Shown here: positions 1 through 5,549 of the stretch, piece by piece
Position numbering within the stretch: position 1 is the stretch's first letter
How the letters are laid out: each line of letters opens with the position of its first letter
From: an uncultured Eubacteriales bacterium
GTDB lineage: Bacteria; Bacillota; Clostridia; Oscillospirales; UBA644
Direction of reading: 5' to 3'
DNA length: 5,549 nt
Assembly: GCA_934486965.1 (NCBI GenBank)
Contig: CAKSQP010000095.1
Location: 1 to 5,549 of the forward strand
Program-made: the position numbers and the translations under genes
Notes under the pieces: model-generated
The model's input: only the letters and a program-made list of their open reading frames with translations
What the model was told of the DNA's origin: nothing
Database searches by the model: none

Positions 1-22
1 TGCCGCGCGGCACCGTTTTTTT
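1..22 (-). terminator. Probable operon-end intrinsic terminator, cut by the window edge
   Basis: Positions 1-12 (TGCCGCGCGGCA) are a perfect 12-base palindrome. They are followed by CCG and a run of seven T. Read on the minus strand, the lipase stop codon runs into an A-tract, then CGG, then the palindrome. If the bases just left of the window supply a matching CCG and a T-run, this is a stem of about 7 bp with a GCGC loop, flanked by A and T tracts: a typical bidirectional rho-independent terminator. Only a 4-bp stem is complete inside the window, so the terminator call is inferred from the symmetry and from its place directly after the last gene. Confidence 0.5.
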
Positions 23-1319
23 ATAATCCTTTATTTTTTAATTCGCTTACGAGTCCGACATAAAATTCGCGGACATCGAACCCCTGAATGTTTTCGCGGT
101 TGAGGTCTATCACGTCCCCGTGCGATATCCCGCGTTCGCCCGTCGGTTCGAGAAGACGGTGAAAGTCTCCCCATTTACAGGAGGATACCGAAACAAGTCC
201 GTCGTTTTTGCCGTCAAAATATTTTGCAAGGCGGTAAGTGAAATTCAGCGGGAATTTTCCGCCCGACGGGTGACGGAGGACCGAGCCGACGCTTCGGCAG
301 AATACGTTTTCGGGAATCGGGTGGGTTTTATCGAAATTTTCGCACTTTTCCGCGGTAAGATCGCGGACGGCGGCAAGAAAATCGGGAGTTTTGTCTCCGA
401 GTCGGCGCGCGACGGCGTTATAGCCTTTCGCTATTTTTTCCTGCGCGCTTTCGGGCACTTTCTCAAGAAGAAAGTCGGCAAACAGACAGCCCCTGTGCGG
501 AGTGTTTACAGTCGTTACAGACGCTATCTTTTCGGGACAGAGCCGAAGCGTTTCCCTTATATCGAGTCCGCCTTTCGAATGGGCGATGACGTTCAGTTTT
601 TCACAGCCCGTCTCCTTGCATATCTCTTCGATACGCCGCTTTAATTCTTCGGCGGAATCGGCAACCGACGCCGCGGACTGATGGTTTCCGTAAAAAATTT
701 TCGCCCCGTTCTTTTCGAGTTCGGCGGGAATTCTCCCCCAATAAGGCGGGAATCTGAAATCGCGGAAAAACACGCCGTGAACCATAAGAATCGGATATTT
801 TGTCCTGCATATTTCCTCTTTTTTACGGGAAATATTAAGTAAATTTTTCTTTTCTTCGAAATCGATTTCGGAAGTCACCGTGCGGATAATGCGGACAAGT
901 TGAATAATGTTGAGAATCGGCACAAAGCCGCAAAGAATACCGACCGCACGATTTTTTATTCCAAGCTGAACTGACGCGCAATAAACGCATATCATTCCGT
1001 TCCAGAAGACCGAAACTTCGGCGATCGCACAGAAAATTCCGCTGAAAATGACGGTCTTGATATCCGTGCCGACGCAGAGAAGAATTATATGGAACGCGAT
1101 ATCTGCGGGCAAAGTCCAAAGGAAAGCGCGCAGGCAGACTATGCCGTGCCGACAAACTCCGAGCCGCACCGACGTATATTTCCGAAGTTCGAGAAGCGGC
1201 AGGATATTAAATATAATAAGAAGCGCAAACCATGCCCCGAAAAGAGACGGCATCTGTCGGACGCAAAGAAAGGCATTTGAAAAGACTGCATAAAGCAGGG
1301 TGAATACGGTCTGAAACAT
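21..1319 (-). CDS. Membrane-anchored alpha/beta-hydrolase, lipase-like
   Basis: Predicted esterase or triacylglycerol-lipase-type hydrolase of 432 aa in two parts. Residues 1-145 hold about five hydrophobic segments (roughly 2-20, 26-45, 60-83, 87-117, 125-142). Residues from about 172 to the end form a soluble hydrolase domain. Visible in it are the oxyanion HG (181-182), the nucleophile elbow AHSKGG with Ser248, NTPHRG (272-277), an NDGLVS segment with candidate catalytic Asp373, and SHGD with candidate His400. The H-x-D spacing and NDG resemble calcium-binding bacterial family I lipases, where the Asp after the His is a calcium ligand; calcium binding here is inferred. The chosen start is the ATG at 1319, one base after the upstream phosphatase stop. 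A TTG at 1334 in the same frame would add five residues. Neither has a clear Shine-Dalgarno site, so translation is probably coupled. It is the last gene of the operon. The substrate cannot be read from the sequence, and a cell-envelope lipid ester is only a guess. Confidence 0.85.
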   Translation of the reverse strand: MFQTVFTLLYAVFSNAFLCVRQMPSLFGAWFALLIIFNILPLLELRKYTSVRLGVCRHGIVCLRAFLWTLPADIAFHIILLCVGTDIKTVIFSGIFCAIAEVSVFWNGMICVYCASVQLGIKNRAVGILCGFVPILNIIQLVRIIRTVTSEIDFEEKKNLLNISRKKEEICRTKYPILMVHGVFFRDFRFPPYWGRIPAELEKNGAKIFYGNHQSAASVADSAEELKRRIEEICKETGCEKLNVIAHSKGGLDIRETLRLCPEKIASVTTVNTPHRGCLFADFLLEKVPESAQEKIAKGYNAVARRLGDKTPDFLAAVRDLTAEKCENFDKTHPIPENVFCRSVGSVLRHPSGGKFPLNFTYRLAKYFDGKNDGLVSVSSCKWGDFHRLLEPTGERGISHGDVIDLNRENIQGFDVREFYVGLVSELKNKGL

Positions 1320-1320
1320 C

Positions 1321-2004
1321 TTAATTTGCCGCAATGAAATTTTTATCTGAGGACGAAAGATGAGTGTCGTCGCCGAAAAGCGTGCAGACGGGATAAAAAA
1401 CGCTGCCCGACTTAACGAAATCCATTTCGGTGACGGACGAGGTATTTAAGAAAAAGTGCCGCCACGTCTTCATTACGGGAAGAGCGCAAAGCAGACTTGT
1501 CAGAAGAACGCCTATGCCGCCGTGACAGAAAAACGCGACCGTCTTATCGGGAGCGTTTTCGTTTTTATAGCCGTCGACCGTCTTTTCAAAGCCGTAATCT
1601 TTAAGGAAATCGGCAAGCCCCGAAACGGTGTTTTCGAAACGCGTCCTGAATTCTTTATCGAAAAGTTTTTCGTTTTTATAAAAATCGGGAGAATTGAGCG
1701 CGTCGAAATTTTCCGAATAGAAATCCCCGTTTATATGCCACGGGAATTCGGTGTCTCCGTCGGGATATTTTATCTTCCCGATAAACTCATGCAGAAAACC
1801 GAGGGTCGTTATTTCAAGCCCCTTTATTTTCGCCGTTGCTTCGGCGGTCTGACGGGCTCTGCCCATCGGCGACGCAAAAATTTCGTCGATACGTCTGTCC
1901 TTTAATCTTTCGGCAAGGAGACAAACGTCCCTTTTGCCTTTTTCGGTAAGGCAATCGTTTTCATAATCGGGGTCGCCGTGTCTTATTATCAGAATTTCAA
2001 ACAT
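1321..2004 (-). CDS. Histidine phosphatase family protein (phosphoglycerate-mutase-like)
   Basis: A 227-aa member of the histidine phosphatase superfamily, which transfers phosphate through a phosphohistidine intermediate. The catalytic RHG lies at residues 8-10 (His9). The SPMGRARQTA block (45-54) supplies the second phosphate-binding Arg49. Glu73 in LHEF is the candidate acid/base, and CHGG (160-163) carries the second catalytic His161. All core residues are therefore present. The stretch of about 80 residues between Glu73 and the second His is aromatic- and acid-rich and should form the substrate cap, which differs widely between subfamilies. For that reason I cannot say whether the substrate is a sugar phosphate, a nucleotide, a cobalamin precursor or a protein. 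The N-terminus begins almost directly at the catalytic motif, with no signal peptide, so the enzyme should be cytosolic. The ATG overlaps the end of tadA by 8 bases and has its own strong ribosome-binding site. Confidence 0.88.
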   Translation of the reverse strand: MFEILIIRHGDPDYENDCLTEKGKRDVCLLAERLKDRRIDEIFASPMGRARQTAEATAKIKGLEITTLGFLHEFIGKIKYPDGDTEFPWHINGDFYSENFDALNSPDFYKNEKLFDKEFRTRFENTVSGLADFLKDYGFEKTVDGYKNENAPDKTVAFFCHGGIGVLLTSLLCALPVMKTWRHFFLNTSSVTEMDFVKSGSVFYPVCTLFGDDTHLSSSDKNFIAAN

Positions 2005-2470
2005 TTTCTTTCTCCTTTTTTGAAGAACGCAGTCTCTTAAAAAACGACTGTAAAAGAGAAAGACATTCTTCTTCGAGAACTCCGCCTTCGACTTCGGGGA
2101 AATGGTTAAAAGGCATTTTATGCAGTTCGCAGACGGAGCCCATCGCTCCGAAGCGCCTGTCGTAAGCGCCGAAGACGACGCGGTCTATGCGCGAATTTAT
2201 CACAGCGCCCGCACACATTGCGCACGGTTCGAGCGTCACATACAAAGTACAGCCGCAAAGCCGCCAACTGCCGAGTTTTTTGCAGGCACGGGAGATCGCA
2301 GTTATTTCGGCGTGCAAAACCGCGTCCTGTTTCTCCTCGCGGCGGTTATATCCCGAAGAAATAATTCTGCCGTCCTTTACGATGACGGCGCCTATCGGGA
2401 CTTCTCCTTTTTTTTCGGCGTTTTTCGCTCTTGACAGAGCCTTTTTCATAAAGAAAACGTCTTCGTTCAT
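1997..2470 (-). CDS. tadA: tRNA adenosine(34) deaminase TadA
   Basis: Zinc-dependent deaminase that converts the wobble adenosine 34 to inosine, in bacteria classically in tRNA-Arg(ACG), allowing it to read CGU, CGC and CGA. The 157-aa length is normal for TadA. The cytidine/deoxycytidylate-deaminase fold signature is intact: HAE at residues 53-55 (His53 zinc ligand, Glu55 proton shuttle) and PCAMC at 82-86 (Cys83 and Cys86 zinc ligands). The N-terminal EVPIGAV block (23-29) and the downstream RVVFGAYD segment (97-104) are also typical of TadA rather than of guanine or cytosine deaminases. The basic, charged C-terminal tail fits tRNA contact. The ATG overlaps the preceding DUF1934 stop as ATGA, with a GGTGAT sequence a few bases upstream as a modest ribosome-binding site. 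The function is firm. Its place beside ddl and DUF1934 is not the usual dnaX-side neighbourhood I associate with Firmicutes tadA. Confidence 0.95.
   Translation of the reverse strand: MNEDVFFMKKALSRAKNAEKKGEVPIGAVIVKDGRIISSGYNRREEKQDAVLHAEITAISRACKKLGSWRLCGCTLYVTLEPCAMCAGAVINSRIDRVVFGAYDRRFGAMGSVCELHKMPFNHFPEVEGGVLEEECLSLLQSFFKRLRSSKKEKENV
2011..2018 (-). promoter_or_regulatory. Strong Shine-Dalgarno site for the histidine phosphatase gene
   Basis: On the minus strand this reads AAAGGAGA, with about 7 bases between GGAG and the ATG at 2004. It lies inside the 3' end of tadA. It fixes the phosphatase start and suggests this gene is initiated independently as well as by coupling. It is the best-matched ribosome-binding site in the window; the prmC and lipase starts have none that I can see. 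Confidence 0.75.
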
Positions 2471-2877
2471 TTTATCACCGCAAGTTCGAAACGCTTGCTC
2501 ACCGAAGCGGTAAGCGGGTTTGAAACGGAATAGTCGATAATGACGTTTCCGCCGTCATAATTCAGAGTGGTTTTGAGTTCCGAGACGAAAAACTGCACCG
2601 GAACGCCGCCGTTTCCGTAATCGCTCCCCGCAACGGCGCAGGTCCGTTTTTTCCCGAGCATAAGGGGCGCCCCGTCGCCTATACCGAAAATAAAGGTATC
2701 GTCGCCGTAAATTTCAACGGAGTTTTCTTCGCCCTCTTTGCCGAGGCAGTCGCTGCCGTCCCATGAAATTCTGTACCCGCCGTCTTTTTCGGAAAGTACG
2801 CCGTCGCATATAAGATTCAGGGTCTCTTCCCCGTTATACAGCGACCTTATGTTGAGAAGAACTTTTCTTTCGCTCAT
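2467..2877 (-). CDS. DUF1934 family protein (YwiB-like small beta-barrel)
   Basis: A 136-aa protein without signal peptide or membrane segment. It is rich in alternating hydrophobic/polar stretches and glycines, as expected for a mostly beta-strand, calycin-like barrel. The pattern fits DUF1934: an N-terminal strand with a YNGEE turn (about residues 14-18), glycine-rich mid strands, and a C-terminal LNYDGGNVIIDYSVS segment (about 105-120) followed by a final strand. No catalytic residues stand out, and the biochemical function of the family is unknown to me. Start: the ATG at 2877 overlaps the ddl stop as ATGA and is preceded on the minus strand by AAAGGAA (2886-2892) at good spacing. In other Firmicutes I recall this family next to argS, so its position between ddl and tadA is of interest. 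The gene is clearly real; the family assignment is by eye and somewhat less certain. Confidence 0.75.
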   Translation of the reverse strand: MSERKVLLNIRSLYNGEETLNLICDGVLSEKDGGYRISWDGSDCLGKEGEENSVEIYGDDTFIFGIGDGAPLMLGKKRTCAVAGSDYGNGGVPVQFFVSELKTTLNYDGGNVIIDYSVSNPLTASVSKRFELAVIK

Positions 2878-3902
2878 TTTTTATGTTCCTTTACGGCAAG
2901 ACAAATAAGTCTGTCTGTTATTTCGGAATAAGAAAGCCCTTTCGCCTTAAATGACATCGGGAACATACTTATTGACGTAAAACCGGGTATCGTGTTTATC
3001 TCGTTTATATATAAGTCGCCCTTTCCGTCAAGGAAAAAATCGACGCGGGAAAGTCCTTTGCAGGCACAGGCGCGATACGCTTTTTTCGCCGAGTTTTCAA
3101 CTTCTTTTCTTACTTTTTCGGGCAGGTCTGCGGGCATTTCGGTTTTGGATTCGGGGTTGTTATATTTTGAATCGTAGTCGTAAACTTCGCACGCGCTCTT
3201 CACTTCGCCGACTGCCCCCTCGTCCCCGTCGCCCATTACGCCGATTTCTATCTCCCTGATATTCTCAAGACCGTGTTCGGCAAGAATACGGCTGTCGACG
3301 GGAATTGCAGTCTCTATCGCCTTTTTTATCTCGGCGACGGTTCTGCATTTCGTTATTCCGACCGACGAGCCTGCGTTCGAGGGCTTTATGAAAACGGGAA
3401 AGCCGAGCTTTGAAAAACGCTCCGAAATTCCGTCGGGGTCTTTTTCAAAACCATCGGCGGTGCAGAAGTCCCATGCGACGTGGCGAAGTCCCGCCTTTTC
3501 AAACATGACGTTCGCGGTTATTTTATCCATACAGACGGCGGAGGAAAGCACTCCAGGTCCGACATACGGCAGGTCCAGAAGTTCGAAAAGCCCCTGAACG
3601 GTCCCGTCTTCACCGTTTTTTCCGTGGAGAACGGGGAAAGCCGCGTCAAAAAAGAGTTTTTCTCCGTTTTTGACAAACGCCTTTTCGGAAAGGTCGAGCG
3701 ACGCTGGAATATTTTCGTATTCCGTCCATTTTCCGTTTCTTATATCGTCGGACGGCGCTTCGGTAAAGAACCATTTTCCGTCCTTTGTAATTCCTATTTT
3801 TGTAACTTCGTGATCTTTTATGTTTTCAAGTACGTTCGCCGCCGAAAGGCAGGAGATCTCGTATTCGGTCGATTTTCCGCCGAAAAGAATAAGAACTTTC
3901 AT
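2874..3902 (-). CDS. ddl: D-alanine--D-alanine ligase
   Basis: ATP-grasp ligase that joins two D-alanines to make the dipeptide later added by MurF to the peptidoglycan stem peptide; cytosolic. The 342-aa protein has the full three-domain layout. The N-terminal lobe carries FGGKSTEYEIS (7-17), with Glu13 matching the substrate-binding glutamate of E. coli DdlB. HGKNGEDG lies at 93-100. The ATP-grasp core has KPSNAGSSVG (173-182). The omega loop has YDYDSKY (241-247). The C-terminal metal/phosphate segment is INEINTIPGFT (299-309). The omega-loop Tyr-Asp-Tyr...Lys-Tyr form is that of D-Ala-D-Ala enzymes and argues against a VanA-type D-lactate ligase; by itself it does not exclude a D-Ser type. 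The ATG at 3902 overlaps the prmC stop as ATGA, with a GGGGGT stretch just upstream as a possible ribosome-binding site. No vanHX-like partner is present, so this is the housekeeping ligase or one of its paralogues. Confidence 0.96.
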   Translation of the reverse strand: MKVLILFGGKSTEYEISCLSAANVLENIKDHEVTKIGITKDGKWFFTEAPSDDIRNGKWTEYENIPASLDLSEKAFVKNGEKLFFDAAFPVLHGKNGEDGTVQGLFELLDLPYVGPGVLSSAVCMDKITANVMFEKAGLRHVAWDFCTADGFEKDPDGISERFSKLGFPVFIKPSNAGSSVGITKCRTVAEIKKAIETAIPVDSRILAEHGLENIREIEIGVMGDGDEGAVGEVKSACEVYDYDSKYNNPESKTEMPADLPEKVRKEVENSAKKAYRACACKGLSRVDFFLDGKGDLYINEINTIPGFTSISMFPMSFKAKGLSYSEITDRLICLAVKEHKK

Positions 3903-4765
3903 TTCTTATACCCCCATACTGTTCTGTCGATACCGCCGCTGTCTTTTTTTATGCCGACGCCGCAGAACGAATTCGTTTCAAGTATATGCCCGACAGCCTC
4001 CGCCTGATGAATTCCGCATTCGAACATAAGACAGCCGTCTTTTTTCAGGTTCGCCGAATATTTCACGGTTATTATCCTGTAAAAATCAAGACCGTCCATG
4101 CCGCCGTCAAGCGCCGTTTCGGGTTCTTTTTTCACATACTCCGAAAGCGTTTTCATATCGTTTTCGGGAATATAGGGCGGATTTGAAAGGATAACGTCGA
4201 AAGTCCCGTCAAGGCGGTCCTTTTTTACGTCGTGCAGAATAACTTCACAGCGGTCGGAAACTCCGAGGCTCTCCGCATTTCTGCGCGTTACCGAAAGCGC
4301 GCCTGCCGAAAAATCGGCAAGGCAAATTTCGCACTCCGTTTCCGCGGCGACCGTAAGCCCGATACACCCCGAACCGCAACAGAGATCAAGCACTTTTTTC
4401 TTTTCGTTTCCGATAATTTCAAGCGCCTTTCCGACAAGCGTTTCGGTATCGATTCGCGGAATAAGGACATCGGAATTAACGAAGAAACTCCGTCCGTAAA
4501 ACTCACATTCGCCCGTAAGGTACTGATACGGAACATTCTCCCTGCAAAAGGCGTCCGTCTTTTTTTCAAGTTCGGCTTTTTGCCCGTCTGAAAGCAAAAT
4601 CGGAGAAAGAGGAAGCATGATAAGGTCGTTTTCCGTTTCTCCGAATGTTCTTTTTGTAACGGAAGAAAGCAGAGCCGCAAAAATGATTTTTGCGTTCCCC
4701 TGCTCTTTTTCGCTGATTCTGTTCAGATATTTTCTGTATTCGCCGAAAGTAAGGCTATTTTCCAT
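3899..4765 (-). CDS. prmC: Peptide chain release factor N5-glutamine methyltransferase PrmC (HemK)
   Basis: SAM-dependent methyltransferase that modifies the glutamine of the GGQ motif in release factors RF1 and RF2, raising termination efficiency; cytosolic. The 288-aa length is normal. An N-terminal helical release-factor-binding domain covers about residues 1-95. The linker motif VLIPRIDTE (100-108) is diagnostic. SAM-binding motif I is LDLCCGSGCIG (126-136). The acidic residue of motif II is Asp151, and the catalytic NPPY (195-198) binds the glutamine amide. No key residue is missing. I chose the ATG at 4765, which overlaps the upstream DUF1385 stop by 11 bases. An in-frame TTG at 4771 would add only two residues and has no better ribosome-binding site. 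Translation is probably coupled to the gene before it. In many Clostridia prfA (RF1) follows prmC directly; here ddl does. Confidence 0.95.
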   Translation of the reverse strand: MENSLTFGEYRKYLNRISEKEQGNAKIIFAALLSSVTKRTFGETENDLIMLPLSPILLSDGQKAELEKKTDAFCRENVPYQYLTGECEFYGRSFFVNSDVLIPRIDTETLVGKALEIIGNEKKKVLDLCCGSGCIGLTVAAETECEICLADFSAGALSVTRRNAESLGVSDRCEVILHDVKKDRLDGTFDVILSNPPYIPENDMKTLSEYVKKEPETALDGGMDGLDFYRIITVKYSANLKKDGCLMFECGIHQAEAVGHILETNSFCGVGIKKDSGGIDRTVWGYKK

Positions 4766-5549
4766 AAGCAATCGTCGGGTCTATTTCGCCGTCGTCGTTC
4801 CGAAGGCTTTCTTCAAGCGCCTTTATCGCGACTTCGATCTGCTGTTCGTCGGGTTCGGCGGTCGTTATTTTCTGCAACGCCTTACCCGGCGCGCTTATTA
4901 TTCGGGTGAAGATATTGTCATATTTTCCCGCAAGTTGGATAAGTTCGAAACTCACGCCCGCGACAATCGGCATAAGCAGGAGTTTCAATGCAAAACGCAC
5001 GAAATAATTGTTCCAGGTAACAAACGAGAAAAACAGGATACTGATTATCATTACGAGGAAAATAAACGACGTTCCGCAACGCGGGTGAAGTCTCGGCTGT
5101 TTCTTGACGTTTTCGCAAGTCAGTTCCTCGCGGGCTTCGAAGCAGAAAATCGTTTTATGCTCCGCGCCGTGATACTCAAAAATACGCTTGATATCTTTCT
5201 GCTTAGAAACTATTACGATATACAGAAGAAAAATGACGACTCTTATCGCGCCCTCGATAAGCGTTTTGAAAATTCCGAAATCGAAAACAAGGGAAATGAG
5301 CCACATACAGAAAAGCGGCAGAGCGATAAAAAGTCCGACCGCCAATAAAACTCCGAGAACGACCGAGACGGTCATTATAAGCGCCTGCGCGGCTTTGCTC
5401 CCGTTCGTTTCTTCTTCGAGCCCCGCAAGGGTCGCGGAACGCATTAGCGAGCGGTAGCCGACGACAAGGCTTTCGATAAAAGCAAAAATTCCTCTGATTA
5501 TCGGAAGTCTGAAAAGTTTACACTTTTTTCTTATCGAAAAATCCTTTAC
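4755..5549 (-). CDS. DUF1385 / YqhQ-like membrane protein, 5' end outside the window
   Basis: Integral membrane protein of unknown function, partial: 264 residues are visible and the reading frame stays open to the right edge. The ATG at 5444 is not the true start. The 35 residues encoded upstream of it (PIIRGIFAFIESLVVGYRSL and preceding bases) match the conserved early segment of the family, so only an N-terminal part (usually with a GGQAVIEGVMM-type motif) is missing. Visible landmarks are YHGAEHKT and HPRCGTSF, the His- and Cys-containing blocks typical of DUF1385, and the C-terminal PGKALQKITT...PDEQQIEVA motif. Several hydrophobic segments lie between them: one pair just before YHGAEHKT, and one pair after HPRCGT. 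The conserved His and Cys residues could bind a metal, but that is inference. In Clostridia the family commonly sits between rpmE and prmC, which fits prmC directly downstream. Confidence 0.9.
   Translation of the reverse strand, partial: VKDFSIRKKCKLFRLPIIRGIFAFIESLVVGYRSLMRSATLAGLEEETNGSKAAQALIMTVSVVLGVLLAVGLFIALPLFCMWLISLVFDFGIFKTLIEGAIRVVIFLLYIVIVSKQKDIKRIFEYHGAEHKTIFCFEAREELTCENVKKQPRLHPRCGTSFIFLVMIISILFFSFVTWNNYFVRFALKLLLMPIVAGVSFELIQLAGKYDNIFTRIISAPGKALQKITTAEPDEQQIEVAIKALEESLRNDDGEIDPTIAYGK

Larger units (their letters stand above)
21..5549 (-). other. Seven-gene polycistronic operon with overlapping genes throughout
   Basis: All seven genes share the minus strand. Junctions from right to left are: 11-base overlap, ATGA, ATGA, ATGA, 8-base overlap, one-base gap. 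No junction leaves room for a promoter or terminator, so a single transcript starting outside the right edge and ending at the left-edge hairpin is the simplest reading. Internal promoters hidden inside coding sequence cannot be excluded. Confidence 0.85.

Noticed and set aside
120..644. A 174-codon open frame on the plus strand opposite the lipase gene
   Set aside because: The minus-strand frame here encodes the conserved Ser/Asp/His hydrolase domain. The plus-strand product shows no motif and has no ribosome-binding site that I can see.
1456..1905. A 149-codon open frame on the plus strand opposite the phosphatase
   Set aside because: The minus-strand frame holds the intact histidine-phosphatase active site. 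The plus-strand frame has no recognisable domain.
2874..3902. A vancomycin-resistance-type (VanA-like) ligase
   Set aside because: The omega loop keeps the Tyr-containing pattern of D-Ala-D-Ala ligases, and no vanH, vanX or regulator genes lie nearby.
3480..4007. A 175-codon open frame on the plus strand spanning the ddl/prmC junction
   Set aside because: It is antisense to well-supported ddl and prmC sequence. Its composition (many Phe, Arg, Lys) is that expected from reading these genes backwards.
4288..4680. A 130-codon minus-strand frame inside prmC
   Set aside because: It is an alternative frame within a gene whose own frame shows all PrmC motifs. The product is a basic, motif-free sequence.
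4617..5348. A 243-codon open frame on the plus strand
   Set aside because: It lies wholly opposite DUF1385 and the start of prmC, both of which carry clear family motifs. Its translation is basic, low in recognisable motifs and looks like antisense shadow coding caused by codon bias.
5442..5444. ATG as the start of the DUF1385 protein
   Set aside because: The 35 codons upstream remain open to the window edge and encode conserved family sequence, so this is an internal methionine.

Overview
The window is a gap-free, single-strand stretch of bacterial chromosome. Seven genes all read right to left on the minus strand and cover essentially every base from the right edge to about position 21. 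In transcription order they are: a DUF1385 (YqhQ-like) membrane protein whose 5' end is outside the window, prmC (release-factor glutamine methyltransferase), ddl (D-alanine--D-alanine ligase), a DUF1934 (YwiB-like) small protein, tadA (tRNA adenosine-34 deaminase), a histidine-phosphatase-family protein, and a membrane-anchored alpha/beta-hydrolase that looks like a lipase. A GC-rich palindrome beside a T-run at the extreme left edge is probably the operon terminator, cut by the window.

The organism is most likely a member of the Clostridia (Firmicutes/Bacillota), probably an uncultured gut-type lineage. The DUF1385-prmC neighbourhood, DUF1934, and the lipase type with its conserved stretch just before the HG motif are all things I associate with Clostridia. 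This placement rests on remembered family distribution, not on a search, and I would not name a genus.

Every gene junction is an overlap or a one-base gap. Three successive junctions (prmC/ddl, ddl/DUF1934, DUF1934/tadA) are four-base ATGA overlaps. DUF1385/prmC overlap by 11 bases, tadA/phosphatase overlap by 8, and the phosphatase stop is one base from the lipase ATG. No promoter is visible, so transcription presumably starts beyond the right edge. The products mix translation (PrmC, TadA), peptidoglycan precursor synthesis (Ddl), membrane or lipid functions (DUF1385, lipase) and two genes without assigned substrates. This looks like a housekeeping operon rather than a dedicated pathway.

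I found no RNA genes, mobile elements, CRISPR arrays, attachment sites or convincing repeats. I see no sign of an undescribed defence or mobile system. The points most worth a second look are the membrane-lipase architecture, the separation of prmC from prfA, and the placement of DUF1934 and ddl in this operon.
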